A DNA stretch of 64,000 nucleotides. It comes from an uncultured Burkholderiales bacterium. Its GTDB lineage: Bacteria > Pseudomonadota > Gammaproteobacteria > Burkholderiales > Burkholderiaceae_C. The stretch is taken from the NCBI GenBank assembly GCA_903935585.1, contig CAIZSE010000007.1, positions 1 to 64,000 on the forward strand, in the 5' to 3' direction. The position numbers were made by a program, and so were the translations under genes. Under the pieces are notes generated by a model. The model was given only the letters and a program-made list of their open reading frames with translations, ran no database searches and was not told the origin of the DNA. Position 1 is the stretch's first letter, and each line of letters starts with the position of its first letter. Positions 9,661-18,473 of this stretch are shown one piece after another.

Positions 9661-9765
9661 CGCAGCTTTTGGGGCGAGCGAACGAACGCCCATTCGGATC
9701 ATGAAAGAACTGTACGAAGACGCTCATTGATCCGCACCCTCGGCACTCATTTGTGCGACTGCCAT

Positions 9766-9793
9766 AAAAAAAGCCCGCATCAGCGGGCTTTTT
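9766..9793 (-). terminator. Rho-independent terminator of sodB
   Basis: The stem GCCCGC/GCGGGC with a 4-base loop is flanked by A7 and T5, so it can act in both directions. It lies 20 bases past the sodB stop codon. It probably ends sodB transcription and shields it from the SDR gene. Confidence 0.85.
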
Positions 9794-9812
9794 GACTTGG
9801 GAAAAGCTTCGA

Positions 9813-10394
9813 TCAGGCGAAGTTTTTCTCGGCGAATGACCAGTTCACCAACTTGTCGAGGAAGGTCTCGACGAACTTGGGACGCATGTTGCGGTAGTCG
9901 ATGTAGTAGGCGTGTTCCCACACGTCCACCGTCAGCAAGGCTTTGTCGCCTGTGGTCAGGGGGGTGCCAGCGGCGCCCATGTTGACGATGTCAACCGAAC
10001 CGTCGGCTTTCTTGACCAACCATGTCCAGCCGGAACCGAAGTTGCCCACAGCGCTCTTGACGAAGGCTTCCTTAAAAGCGGCATAGCTGCCGAACTTGGC
10101 GTTGATGGCTGTGGCCAAAGCGCCAGTGGGCTCGCCACCGCCATTGGGCTTCATGCAGTTCCAGAAAAAGGTGTGGTTCCAGATCTGGGCGGAGTTGTTG
10201 TAAACACCACCGCTGGACTTTTTGATGATCTCTTCGAGAGACATGCCCTCAAATTCCGTGCCTTTTTGCAGGTTGTTCAGGTTCACCACATACGCGTTGT
10301 GGTGCTTGCCGTGGTGAAACTCGAGGGTTTCCTGGCTGTAGTGAGGGGCCAAAGCGTCGATCGCGTATGGCAGTGCGGGCAAGGTGTGTTCCAT
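9813..10394 (-). CDS. sodB: Superoxide dismutase [Fe]
   Basis: A 193-residue cytoplasmic enzyme converting superoxide to oxygen and hydrogen peroxide. The metal ligands are all visible: H27, H74 (in [10 protein letters not shown]), D157 and H161 ([13 protein letters not shown]). Gln70 in SAQIWNH and the overall sequence fit the iron form rather than the manganese form. There is no signal peptide. An AAAGGA ribosome site lies just upstream. It is monocistronic, with its own terminator, and is bracketed by inverted copies of a palindromic repeat element. Confidence 0.96.
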   Translation of the reverse strand: MEHTLPALPYAIDALAPHYSQETLEFHHGKHHNAYVVNLNNLQKGTEFEGMSLEEIIKKSSGGVYNNSAQIWNHTFFWNCMKPNGGGEPTGALATAINAKFGSYAAFKEAFVKSAVGNFGSGWTWLVKKADGSVDIVNMGAAGTPLTTGDKALLTVDVWEHAYYIDYRNMRPKFVETFLDKLVNWSFAEKNFA

Positions 10395-10520
10395 GAGGGT
10401 GTCCTTTTGTTGTTGCGGGTTGGAGGTTCAACGCAACATTTTAGGGGTTGAGCGATCGCCCTTTGGCGCAGCAGGTCACTGAAAAAACACAAGCACCAGA
10501 TCCAAGCCACCCACCGCCGT

Positions 10521-10586
10521 CATGGGCTGGGGCCTGGGCACCGATTTTGGGTACGCCCTCATGAGGTGCCCAGGCCCCAGCCCGTG
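10521..10586. repeat. Palindromic repeat element, copy B (inverted relative to copy A)
   Basis: Two 22-base arms (10521-10542, 10565-10586) match as inverted repeats with one mismatch. The centre is the reverse complement of the centre of copy A with about one change. The element lies between the sodB promoter side and the end of xseA. The conserved centre as well as arms shows that the two copies share descent rather than being independent hairpins. Confidence 0.8.
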
Positions 10587-10637
10587 ACGGCTTGCCCGCA
10601 TTCGGCCGCATGGGCGAACTCCTTCAAGAAGGGACGC

Positions 10638-11927
10638 TCAGCCCTTCACCGTCATCGGCACATCCCCGTCGGCCAAGGTCGCCCGAACCGATTGGCCTGG
10701 CTGAAACTGGGCTGCGTGGGTCAGCGCCTGGCCACTTTCGTCGCTGAGCCAGGCATAACCTCGCTCCAGCACGCGGTGCGGGTCGACCGACGACAAACGC
10801 AAAGCGGCCCGCTCCAGACGCTGAGCGCGTTGCTGCACCTGCTGACCCTGGTTGAAGCTCAGGCGGTCACTCAAACGCTCCAGCCTGTGCCCCGCCTCGG
10901 TCAGCCTGGTTTGAACACCCGCTTGCAGACCGTTCGCCAGCCGGTCCAGCCACTGGCTGTGCTGACCCAACAGGGCTTGTGGCCGGCTCAGCCGCGCGGC
11001 AATACTGTCCAGGCGCTGTGCTTGCCGGTCTTGCTGGCGTTGCAAAGCCCGGGTCAGCCGGTCTTCCAGCACGGACAGGGCTTCGAGGCCGACGCCCCGG
11101 TCGGTCGCCGCCATCTCAGCGGCGGCGGTGGGCGTGGGGGCGCGCACATCGGCCACGAAATCGGCGATGGTGAAGTCGGTCTCGTGACCCAAACCACAAA
11201 TGAGCGGCACGGGGCTTTGAGCGATGCAACGGGCGAGGGTTTCGTCGTTGAAAGACCACAAGTCTTCCATCGACCCGCCACCTCGAACCAGCAAGATCAC
11301 ATCCACGGGCAGGCTGAGCGGGTTGTCTTCTGCCGTGAGGGCGTACATGTTTTGCAAGGCCTGAACCAGCGTGGCAGCAGCCCCGGCGCCTTGCACCAGG
11401 GCGGGCACCATGAGCACAGGAATGTGGGGCACGCGCCGCTGCAAGGCCGTGACCACATCGTGCCAGGCGGCTGCGCCCAGCGAAGTGACCACGCCGATGG
11501 CTCTGGGCTGGGCAGGCAAGGCACGTTTGTGGGCGGGGTCAAAAAGGCCCTCGGCTTCGAGCTTGGCCTTGAGGCGTAAAAACTGCTCAAACAGCGCGCC
11601 CTGCCCTGCACGCGCCATCGACTCAACCACCATTTGCAAGTCACCCCGGGCTTCGTACACGCCCAAGCGCCCCCGCACTTCAACCAATTCGCCATCGCGG
11701 GGGGCAAAGTCCATCAAACTGGCCGCACGCCTAAACATGACACAGCGTATTTGCCCGGTGTCGTCCTTGATGGAAAAATAACAATGGCCGCTGGCTGCGC
11801 GCGAAAAGCCCGAAATTTCCCCACGAACGGTGACCGGGTTGAATTGGGCGTCCAACGTGTCAGCCACGGCGCGGCACAGGGCAGAGACTGTCCAGGCGCG
11901 GGGCTTCAAATCGTCATTGGCTTGCAT
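10638..11927 (-). CDS. xseA: Exodeoxyribonuclease VII large subunit
   Basis: A 429-residue subunit of the bidirectional single-strand exonuclease VII (partner XseB not in this window). The N-terminal OB-fold (about 10-110) includes VRGEISGFSRAASGHCYFSIKD and CVMFRRAA. The catalytic domain shows GVVTS, RGGGSMEDLWSFNDE and GLGHETDFTIADFVADVRAPTPTAA-type motifs, written here only in part. A long coiled-coil region follows, and a C-terminal strand rich in Gly/Asp. There is no obvious Shine-Dalgarno before the ATG. It diverges from exbB across an AT-rich gap. Confidence 0.96.
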   Translation of the reverse strand: MQANDDLKPRAWTVSALCRAVADTLDAQFNPVTVRGEISGFSRAASGHCYFSIKDDTGQIRCVMFRRAASLMDFAPRDGELVEVRGRLGVYEARGDLQMVVESMARAGQGALFEQFLRLKAKLEAEGLFDPAHKRALPAQPRAIGVVTSLGAAAWHDVVTALQRRVPHIPVLMVPALVQGAGAAATLVQALQNMYALTAEDNPLSLPVDVILLVRGGGSMEDLWSFNDETLARCIAQSPVPLICGLGHETDFTIADFVADVRAPTPTAAAEMAATDRGVGLEALSVLEDRLTRALQRQQDRQAQRLDSIAARLSRPQALLGQHSQWLDRLANGLQAGVQTRLTEAGHRLERLSDRLSFNQGQQVQQRAQRLERAALRLSSVDPHRVLERGYAWLSDESGQALTHAAQFQPGQSVRATLADGDVPMTVKG

Positions 11928-12282
11928 CGGAGGGAGGTTTTATCAGCGTTTCGAGAGGTTTTCAGGCGTCAAACCCAAACCAGGGGCGGGTGAGTACTCC
12001 ACAAGCCAAGCCCAAGGCGGTTTATGGCTGATGTTCGGCACCAAACCATGAAGGAAATTTTCAAGTCATTGATTTTATTCATGATTTTAAAAATGACCGG
12101 TGGAATTTTGAGAAAATTTTAAATACTTGAGTATGCGAAACAAAGAAGAGACTTAAGTTCTTCACAAAGTTATCCACAGAAATCCATGGCGTTTTCTTGC
12201 CTCAGGTCCATGCACTTCGTTGGGTCTGGGCATTCACCGATAATCAGCCACGTTCAAGACCGAAAAACTGGAAGGTGTTTCC
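11928..12282. other. Intergenic region between divergent xseA and exbB, AT-rich in its second half
   Basis: No credible gene is seen here. Bases about 12050-12185 are markedly AT-rich compared with the rest of the window and must carry the promoter(s) of the exbB operon and perhaps xseA. I could not pick a convincing -35/-10 pair. A perfect DnaA box sits near the exbB end, and ACTTAAGT forms a small palindrome near 12152. Confidence 0.6.
12171..12179 (+). promoter_or_regulatory. Perfect DnaA box (TTATCCACA)
   Basis: The nonamer TTATCCACA is an exact consensus DnaA site, next to the AT-rich stretch upstream of exbB. It is a single box, so it could be a chance match or a DnaA-titrating/regulatory site for the exbB operon. 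It does not indicate an origin. Confidence 0.4.
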
Positions 12283-12909
12283 TTGCTGTCCATCATACAA
12301 GCCGCAGGTTGGCCCATCTGGCCTTTGATCCTGTGTTCCATTCTGGCTTTGGCTTTGATCCTGGAGCGCTGGGTTCAGTTGCAAGACGCCAGGGTCATGC
12401 CCGCCAACATCCTCAAGCAAACCATCGAGGCCACTCAGCGCGGCTTGCCCGCCCAAGAGATGATCCTGACGCTGGAACAGGCGGGGGCCATGGGCCCGGT
12501 TCTGGCCAGCGGACTGCGCTGTTTGCAAGACAACCCCCAAGCCTCCAGCGAAGATATCCAGTCCAGCATGCAGATGGCAGGTCGCCTGTCCGCTCAGCAA
12601 CTGGAGCGCTACTTGCCAACCTTGGCGACCATCGCATCCGCCGCCCCTTTGCTGGGTTTGCTGGGGACCGTGGTCGGCATGATCGACATTTTCGGGGCCC
12701 ATACGGCAGCCAATAACCAGCCGGCTTTGCTGGCGCAAGGCATATCCGTGGCGCTGTACAACACGGCATTCGGCTTGATCGTGGCCATCCCTTCACTGAT
12801 GTTTTGGCGCTACTTTCGCGCCGTGGTGGACCGCCATGTACTGGCCATGGAAGTCGCTGCCGAGGCCTTTGCCCGGCATCTGCTTCGCATGCGAACTCAG
12901 CACGTTTGA
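12283..12909 (+). CDS. exbB: MotA/TolQ/ExbB proton channel family protein
   Basis: A 208-residue inner-membrane protein. The first helix is near residues 8-28 (WPIWPLILCSILALALILERW), and two more helices flank the conserved ATIASAAPLLGLLGTVVGMI and GISVALYNTAFGLIVAIP segments. It forms the proton-driven motor with ExbD that energises TonB- or Tol-type processes. The start is a TTG with GGAAGG upstream. exbD follows after 9 bp. No tonB is nearby, so the energised partner is not known. This exbBD pair beside lpxK is a common arrangement in this group. Confidence 0.9.
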   Translation: MLSIIQAAGWPIWPLILCSILALALILERWVQLQDARVMPANILKQTIEATQRGLPAQEMILTLEQAGAMGPVLASGLRCLQDNPQASSEDIQSSMQMAGRLSAQQLERYLPTLATIASAAPLLGLLGTVVGMIDIFGAHTAANNQPALLAQGISVALYNTAFGLIVAIPSLMFWRYFRAVVDRHVLAMEVAAEAFARHLLRMRTQHV

Positions 12910-12918
12910 AAGCTTGCC

Positions 12919-13341
12919 ATGAACTTCAGGCCCAGAACCCCGTCCCCTGAACCCGAGATCAATCTGGTCCCGTTCATCGATGTGTTGTTGGTCGTGCTGA
13001 TTTTTTTGATGCTGACCACCACCTGGTCACGCCTGACTGAGATCCATCTGAATCTGCCTGTGGCCGATGCCGCGGCCTCCAACCAGCGTCCACTTCAAAT
13101 CGTCCTGACGATCACGTCACGCGGTGAATATGCCGTCAACAAATCTCCGATCGGCGGCAGTTCGGTCGCTGCGCTGGTGGCAGTGCTGACCCCACTGGCC
13201 CATCAAGACACGATGCTGGTCATCAGCGCGGACGCCTCGGCCGCGCACCAAAGCGTGGTCAATGCCATGGAGGCGGCACGCCGCAGCGGCTTGTCCAAAA
13301 TCACCTTTGCTGCTCAGGCGGCCCAAGCCCCTGGCTTTTGA
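12919..13341 (+). CDS. exbD: Biopolymer transport protein ExbD
   Basis: A 140-residue protein with one N-terminal transmembrane helix (about 16-36) carrying the essential acidic residue D21 in LVPFIDVLLVVLIFLML, followed by a periplasmic domain of ExbD/TolR type. It couples proton flow through ExbB to an outer-membrane process. It sits between exbB and lpxK in one operon, and the lpxK start lies a few bases past its stop. Confidence 0.93.
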   Translation: MNFRPRTPSPEPEINLVPFIDVLLVVLIFLMLTTTWSRLTEIHLNLPVADAAASNQRPLQIVLTITSRGEYAVNKSPIGGSSVAALVAVLTPLAHQDTMLVISADASAAHQSVVNAMEAARRSGLSKITFAAQAAQAPGF

Positions 13342-13346
13342 TCCGC

Positions 13347-14375
13347 ATGCGGTTGACCTTCTGGCTTCACCAACACCTGCCCCAGGTCTGGCTGCAGCGC
13401 GGCCCGCTCGCCTGGGCTTTGCGCCCGCTGGCAGTTGTCTATGGCGCCCTCATGGTCGTGCGGCGCATGGCCTATGCCAAAGGCCTCTTCAAAACCCGAC
13501 GCGTTTCGGCCCTGGTGATCGTGGTGGGCAACGTGGTAGCGGGCGGCGCTGGCAAGACACCGGTCACCATCGCCTTGGCCAAACACTTGCTGGCCAAGGG
13601 GTTTCGTGTGGGTGTGATCTCACGCGGCCACGGGCGCCAGACCCGGGACGTCCGCGCCGTGGCGCATGGCAGCCACGCCCTGGATGTGGGTGACGAGCCC
13701 TTGCTGATTCACCAAGCCACCGGCGTGCCGGTTTGGGTGGCCCGGGCCAGAGCCGATGCAGCGCTGGGCTTGCTGCAGGCGCATCCCGATGTGCAAATCC
13801 TGATTTGTGACGATGGCTTGCAGCACCTGGCATTGGCGCGTGACATTGAAATTTGTGTGATGGACGAACGCGGCATAGGCAATGGCTGGTTGTTGCCCGC
13901 CGGACCTTTGCGCGAGCCTTGGCCACGCCCGGTCGACTGGGTGCTGATCACAAGCCCAACCGGTTCAGGCGCAGGCCCTGTCGAGGGGTATCGCGCCACG
14001 CGTCAACTGGCCGACTACGCCCTGAGCGCGGAGGGCCGACATGTGCCGCTGAGTTCACTGAAAAATCAGCCTTTGCACGCGGTTGCAGGGCTGGCGCGTC
14101 CTGAATCATTTTTCGAGATGCTGCGCCAATCGGGCCTGACTTTGGTCAGCACCACCGCCCTGCCAGACCACCACGATTACCAGGATTGGCCAGCAGCAAC
14201 ATCCGAGGAAAAAACCAATCCAGGAACCGGTGGCACCTGGCTGTGCACCGAAAAAGACGCGGTCAAACTCTGGCCCCACGAACAAGGCGCCTTGGCTGTT
14301 CCCTTGGTCATCACGCCGGAAGCCGGTTTCTGGACCGCACTGGACACCCGGATCAGACAGCTTCTGACTCCCTGA
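13347..14375 (+). CDS. lpxK: Tetraacyldisaccharide 4'-kinase
   Basis: A 342-residue inner-membrane-associated kinase that adds the 4'-phosphate to the lipid A precursor. The N-terminal hydrophobic segment is near 20-38. The Walker A loop GNVVAGGAGKT spans 61-71, and DDGLQHL and DERGIGNGWLLPAGPLREP are hallmark LpxK motifs. The ATG at 13347 is chosen; a TTG three codons earlier overlaps the exbD stop and cannot be excluded. It is co-directional with exbBD and kdsB, in an envelope biogenesis operon. Confidence 0.93.
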   Translation: MRLTFWLHQHLPQVWLQRGPLAWALRPLAVVYGALMVVRRMAYAKGLFKTRRVSALVIVVGNVVAGGAGKTPVTIALAKHLLAKGFRVGVISRGHGRQTRDVRAVAHGSHALDVGDEPLLIHQATGVPVWVARARADAALGLLQAHPDVQILICDDGLQHLALARDIEICVMDERGIGNGWLLPAGPLREPWPRPVDWVLITSPTGSGAGPVEGYRATRQLADYALSAEGRHVPLSSLKNQPLHAVAGLARPESFFEMLRQSGLTLVSTTALPDHHDYQDWPAATSEEKTNPGTGGTWLCTEKDAVKLWPHEQGALAVPLVITPEAGFWTALDTRIRQLLTP

Positions 14376-14435
14376 CCCCGAAAGACGGCCGGTCAGCAAA
14401 CCCACAGGTTTTTTTGGCCCGGTATCATGGGCGGC

Positions 14436-14642
14436 ATGGACACCAAATTGCTTGAATTGCTGGTTTGCCCAGTCACCAAAGGCCCGCTCGACTTCGACCG
14501 GGAACACCAAGAACTGCTGTCGCGCAGCGCACGCCTGGCTTACCCGGTGCGCAACGGCATTCCCATCCTGCTGGAAAACGAAGCCCGTACCCTGAGCGAC
14601 GAAGAAATTGACAAACTCGCGGCCCTGCGACCCGCCCTCTGA
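14436..14642 (+). CDS. Trm112-family small zinc-ribbon-like protein (YcaR-like)
   Basis: A 68-residue protein, [18 protein letters not shown] at the start, with the compact Trm112/YcaR fold pattern ([13 protein letters not shown] near the middle). The usual second pair of zinc cysteines is reduced: only C11 is seen in the CPxT motif, as in bacterial YcaR proteins. It always tends to sit between lpxK and kdsB in proteobacteria, as here. Its function in bacteria is not settled. Confidence 0.88.
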   Translation: MDTKLLELLVCPVTKGPLDFDREHQELLSRSARLAYPVRNGIPILLENEARTLSDEEIDKLAALRPAL

Positions 14643-14652
14643 GGCCAACCCC

Positions 14653-15429
14653 ATGACCCTGTCCACAAAGCCGCAGGGCTTCACCGTGGTGATTCCAGCG
14701 CGCATGGCCTCGAGCCGCCTGCCCAACAAACCCCTGGCCGACATCGCCGGACTGCCCATGGTGGTGCGCGTGGCGCAACGCGCCATGCAGTCCCTTGCCA
14801 GCCAGGTGGTGGTGGCCGCCGATGACGCGCGCATTGTGCAAGCCTGCAAGGACCACGGCATTCAAGCCCTATTGACCCGGCAAGACCATGTCAGCGGCAG
14901 CGACCGTCTGGCCGAAGCCTGCCATTTGCTGGGCTTGGCCGACGACGCGGTGGTGGTCAATGTGCAAGGGGACGAGCCCTTGATGCCGCCAGCGCTCATC
15001 AATGAGGTGGCGCGTTTGCTGACCGAGCGTCCCGAAGCCAGCATGAGCACGGCGGCCCATGCCATCACCTCGGTGGCCGAGTTTTGCAACCCCAATGTGG
15101 TCAAGGTGGTGACGGACGCTCGCCAAATGGCGCTTTATTTCAGCCGGGCACCCATTCCATGTTGGCGCGATGGCCAGACGGCCTCGGGCTTGACAGCCTT
15201 GCCCACGCCCGCCCCGCTGCGCCACATCGGCATTTATGGCTACCGGGTCGGTTTTTTGGCATTGTTCCCCGGCTTGCCGCCAGCGCCCATCGAAACGATG
15301 GAATCCCTGGAACAGTTGCGCGCCTTGTGGCATGGCCACCGCATTGCCGTTCATGTGAGCACCGAGGTGCCCGGACCAGGTGTGGACACGCCAGAAGACC
15401 TGGAACGCGTGCGTCAACTGCTGCGCTGA
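14653..15429 (+). CDS. kdsB: 3-deoxy-manno-octulosonate cytidylyltransferase
   Basis: A 258-residue cytoplasmic enzyme that activates KDO as CMP-KDO for lipopolysaccharide core assembly. The nucleotide-binding start [17 protein letters not shown] is at about 10-26. [29 protein letters not shown] and the C-terminal [14 protein letters not shown] are KdsB motifs. The start at 14653 is ten bases past the Trm112-like stop; the frame extends further upstream, but that part overlaps the previous gene. Confidence 0.96.
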   Translation: MTLSTKPQGFTVVIPARMASSRLPNKPLADIAGLPMVVRVAQRAMQSLASQVVVAADDARIVQACKDHGIQALLTRQDHVSGSDRLAEACHLLGLADDAVVVNVQGDEPLMPPALINEVARLLTERPEASMSTAAHAITSVAEFCNPNVVKVVTDARQMALYFSRAPIPCWRDGQTASGLTALPTPAPLRHIGIYGYRVGFLALFPGLPPAPIETMESLEQLRALWHGHRIAVHVSTEVPGPGVDTPEDLERVRQLLR

Positions 15430-15507
15430 GAACCGGGGTTTACACCGTAAGCCAACTTTGAGGCTGGCGTGATAATCTCAAACTAATCGTCAGGCCTGTC
15501 TGACTGA

Positions 15508-16191
<684 letters not shown>

Positions 16192-16214
16192 TCAGCCCCT
16201 GCAGCCCACATCCA

Positions 16215-17192
16215 TCACCCCGGATTCAGCCGCCCGTCCCGAGCGCTCATCAAGCTGAGCATCAGGCTGACGCGGGCCTTGACCGGGCTGAGCCCGCCAA
16301 CACCCTGCCAACGGCTGGAAGAGCCCACGATCTGACCCATCGTGCAGCGCGTGCTCAGGCGCACCTGAACACCCTGCTTTTCAGCGTCCTGCAATCCAGA
16401 TTCCAGCGCCGCATGTACCGTGCCATTCCCCGTGCCCGCGACCACCAAACCCCGCACGCCGGATTGCACCAGCGCATCCACCATACGGCGGTTGGCGCAC
16501 GCATGGCTCAGCACCACCTCGACCCAGGGCCATTGCTCACTCGGTGTTTGAAGGACCAGGTCAAGACATGAGGTCCCCAGCCTCGGCGCTTCAGTCCATT
16601 CAGACCAGCGCACCCGCCCGTCTTCAACCCAACCCACAGGACCGGCGTCACCGGAACTGAAAGCATCCAAGCGGTAAGGGTGCACCTTTTGCACCTGCCT
16701 GGCACTGTGGATACTTCCTGCACACACCACCCAGGTCCCTGCGCGGGGGGCACCACCCGCCACGGCCAAGGCGTCCATCAAATTCTGTGGCCCATCGGCG
16801 ACGAGGGCCGTGGCCGGGCGCATGGCGCAGGTCAGAACCAAGGATTTGGCAGGCTGCAAAACCGCTTGCAAAAACCAGGCGGTTTCCTCAAGGGTGTCAG
16901 TGCCATGGGTCACCACCACACTGTGCACATCCGGCTGCGACAGCCAATGCGAACACCGATCAGCCAGCTTCTGCCAGGTGGCCAAGTCCATGTCCTTGCT
17001 GTCCATTTGGGCCACCTGTTCGACCACCAGGCTTCGGCCGGACAACACCTGAGGCAAGCTGGGCAGCACCGCCAGCAACTGCTCTACGCCCAACTGTGCA
17101 GAGGTGTAGCCCACATGGTCTGAAGCCTGAGCAGCCGTCCCGGCAATCGTGCCACCTGTGCCCAAAACCACTATTTTTTCAACTTCTTTCAT
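16215..17192 (-). CDS. L-asparaginase
   Basis: A 325-residue amidohydrolase converting asparagine to aspartate and ammonia. Both catalytic threonine motifs are present: GTGGTIAG near the N-terminus (nucleophile T15) and THGTDTLEET. The sequence looks like the AnsB/type II fold but starts MKEVEKIVVLG without a signal peptide, so a cytoplasmic location is likely. It is transcribed divergently from lexA, and the two SOS boxes lie in the shared 89-base region, so LexA may also touch this promoter. Confidence 0.88.
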   Translation of the reverse strand: MKEVEKIVVLGTGGTIAGTAAQASDHVGYTSAQLGVEQLLAVLPSLPQVLSGRSLVVEQVAQMDSKDMDLATWQKLADRCSHWLSQPDVHSVVVTHGTDTLEETAWFLQAVLQPAKSLVLTCAMRPATALVADGPQNLMDALAVAGGAPRAGTWVVCAGSIHSARQVQKVHPYRLDAFSSGDAGPVGWVEDGRVRWSEWTEAPRLGTSCLDLVLQTPSEQWPWVEVVLSHACANRRMVDALVQSGVRGLVVAGTGNGTVHAALESGLQDAEKQGVQVRLSTRCTMGQIVGSSSRWQGVGGLSPVKARVSLMLSLMSARDGRLNPG

Positions 17193-17218
17193 CTCAAACC
17201 CTTGCGCAACCCAAAAAA

Positions 17219-17234
17219 CTGGTTAAAAATACAG
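17219..17234 (+). promoter_or_regulatory. LexA (SOS) box 1 upstream of lexA
   Basis: CTGG-N8-ACAG with an AT-rich centre matches the CTGT-N8-ACAG consensus at seven of eight arm positions. It lies about 50 bases before the lexA ATG and starts 19 bases before a second box. It indicates autoregulation of lexA. Confidence 0.85.
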
Positions 17235-17237
17235 TCA

Positions 17238-17253
17238 CTGGATGAAAAAACAG
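17238..17253 (+). promoter_or_regulatory. LexA (SOS) box 2 upstream of lexA
   Basis: A second CTGG-N8-ACAG site with an A-rich centre, one and a half to two helical turns downstream of the first. Tandem boxes in front of lexA are also known from E. coli. The arms have the same seven-of-eight match as box 1. Confidence 0.85.
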
Positions 17254-17281
17254 TTCACCCATCCTTTTCAAGGAAGCCCTC

Positions 17282-17953
17282 ATGACCGACAGCCCCAAAC
17301 TCACCGCCCGGCAGCAAGAAATTCTGGTACTGATCCAGAACACCATCGCCAACACCGGCGCGCCACCCACACGTGCCGAAATTGCCAACGTGCTGGGGTT
17401 CAAGTCAGCCAACGCCGCCGAAGAGCACCTCAAAGCCCTGGCACGCAAAGGCGCGATCGAACTGGTCAGCGGCACCTCCCGTGGCATCCGGCTCAAAGGC
17501 AGCCACCGCAGCAGTCTGCGTGCCCCGTCTGACTTGTTCAGCCTCACCCTTCCAGGCTTGGGCCAATTGAGTCTGCCCTTGATTGGTCGCGTTGCCGCAG
17601 GCTCGCCTATTTTGGCGCAGGAACACGTGGATCGGACCTACCAGGTCGAAAGCACCTTGTTCACCGAGCAACCCGACTATCTGCTGCGCGTTCGTGGCAT
17701 GTCCATGCGCGATGCGGGCATCATGGATGGCGACCTGCTGGCCGTGAAATCCACCAAAGAAGTTCGCAATGGTCAAATCGTTGTGGCCCGACTCGGGGAT
17801 GAAGTCACGGTCAAACGCCTTCGCAAAACAGCCACCGGCATCGAATTGCTGCCCGAAAACCCCGATTACCAGACCATTGTGGTCAACCCTGACGAGCCTT
17901 TTGACATTGAAGGCCTGGCCGTGGGACTGATCCGCAACACGCTCTTGATGTAA
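17282..17953 (+). CDS. lexA: LexA repressor, SOS regulator
   Basis: A 223-residue repressor-protease. The N-terminal winged helix-turn-helix (1-70) contains [10 protein letters not shown] and the recognition helix around [14 protein letters not shown]. The C-terminal S24 peptidase domain has the autocleavage site A106-G107 (RVAAGSP), the catalytic serine S141 (GMSMRD) and lysine K178 (VTVKRL). RecA filaments on single-stranded DNA trigger self-cleavage. Two LexA boxes sit just upstream. AAGGA precedes the ATG. Confidence 0.97.
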   Translation: MTDSPKLTARQQEILVLIQNTIANTGAPPTRAEIANVLGFKSANAAEEHLKALARKGAIELVSGTSRGIRLKGSHRSSLRAPSDLFSLTLPGLGQLSLPLIGRVAAGSPILAQEHVDRTYQVESTLFTEQPDYLLRVRGMSMRDAGIMDGDLLAVKSTKEVRNGQIVVARLGDEVTVKRLRKTATGIELLPENPDYQTIVVNPDEPFDIEGLAVGLIRNTLLM

Positions 17954-18074
17954 GGCACCTGCTTGTTGCACCAGGTGGCGGGCGCTGACGGAGTCATTTT
18001 TGTCAGCCCTGATGCAACAAGCCTTTTCAGCAATCCTGTCTGTGTCCAACCTCCATGCTTTTGAAAGGTTTCAC

Positions 18075-18416
18075 ATGGGAATCGCTCTGCTTGCTCTTTC
18101 AGGTCTTTTTCAAGGCTTCACCCGTGCCACTCGCACATTGACTCCGGTCCCCAAACCGCAACGATCTAACGCCTATTTGCGCCCAGTCTGGGCCACGCGC
18201 AGGCCTGTTTGCGCAGCCTTGGGTCAAAAAACCATCACCCCGCCGCATCGTTTCCAGTCTGCTTCTGCCAAGCCCGCCCTGCGTGTCTTGCGTGTCAGCG
18301 AAAACGGTCAACGCACCCAAGGGGCCGGGCGCATGGTCATTTCAGGCCGCATGGCCGATGTCTGCGCCGAACTGGACCGTCTGGCGGCACTTGAGGCCGC
18401 CCAAGTCCGAATTTGA
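18075..18416 (+). CDS. Small conserved protein of unknown function next to lexA
   Basis: A 113-residue protein of unknown function. The ATG at 18075 is chosen because GAAAGG lies seven bases upstream; the frame is open from 18000. A weakly hydrophobic N-terminus (GIALLALSGLFQGF) is followed by a basic low-complexity middle and a well-formed C-terminus, RMVISGRMADVCAELDRLA, which looks like the conserved part. It follows lexA by about 120 bases on the same strand and could be read from the same transcript. I do not recognise a family with a known role. Confidence 0.6.
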   Translation: MGIALLALSGLFQGFTRATRTLTPVPKPQRSNAYLRPVWATRRPVCAALGQKTITPPHRFQSASAKPALRVLRVSENGQRTQGAGRMVISGRMADVCAELDRLAALEAAQVRI

Positions 18417-18473
18417 TCTGAAATGCAGCCCCGGCGACCCAGCTTGGTCGCCGCGCCAAGGCACAATGGAGGG

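Noticed and set aside
9597-10586. Composite transposon carrying sodB
   Set aside because: The flanking elements are only about 65 bp, contain no transposase, and no target-site duplication is evident.
10566-11579. 337-codon open frame antisense to xseA
   Set aside because: The sense strand encodes complete XseA motifs; the antisense product has low-complexity His/Gln/Gly content and no recognisable fold.
12171-12179. Replication origin near exbB
   Set aside because: Only one DnaA box is found, and no dnaA, dnaN or parAB genes are in the window.
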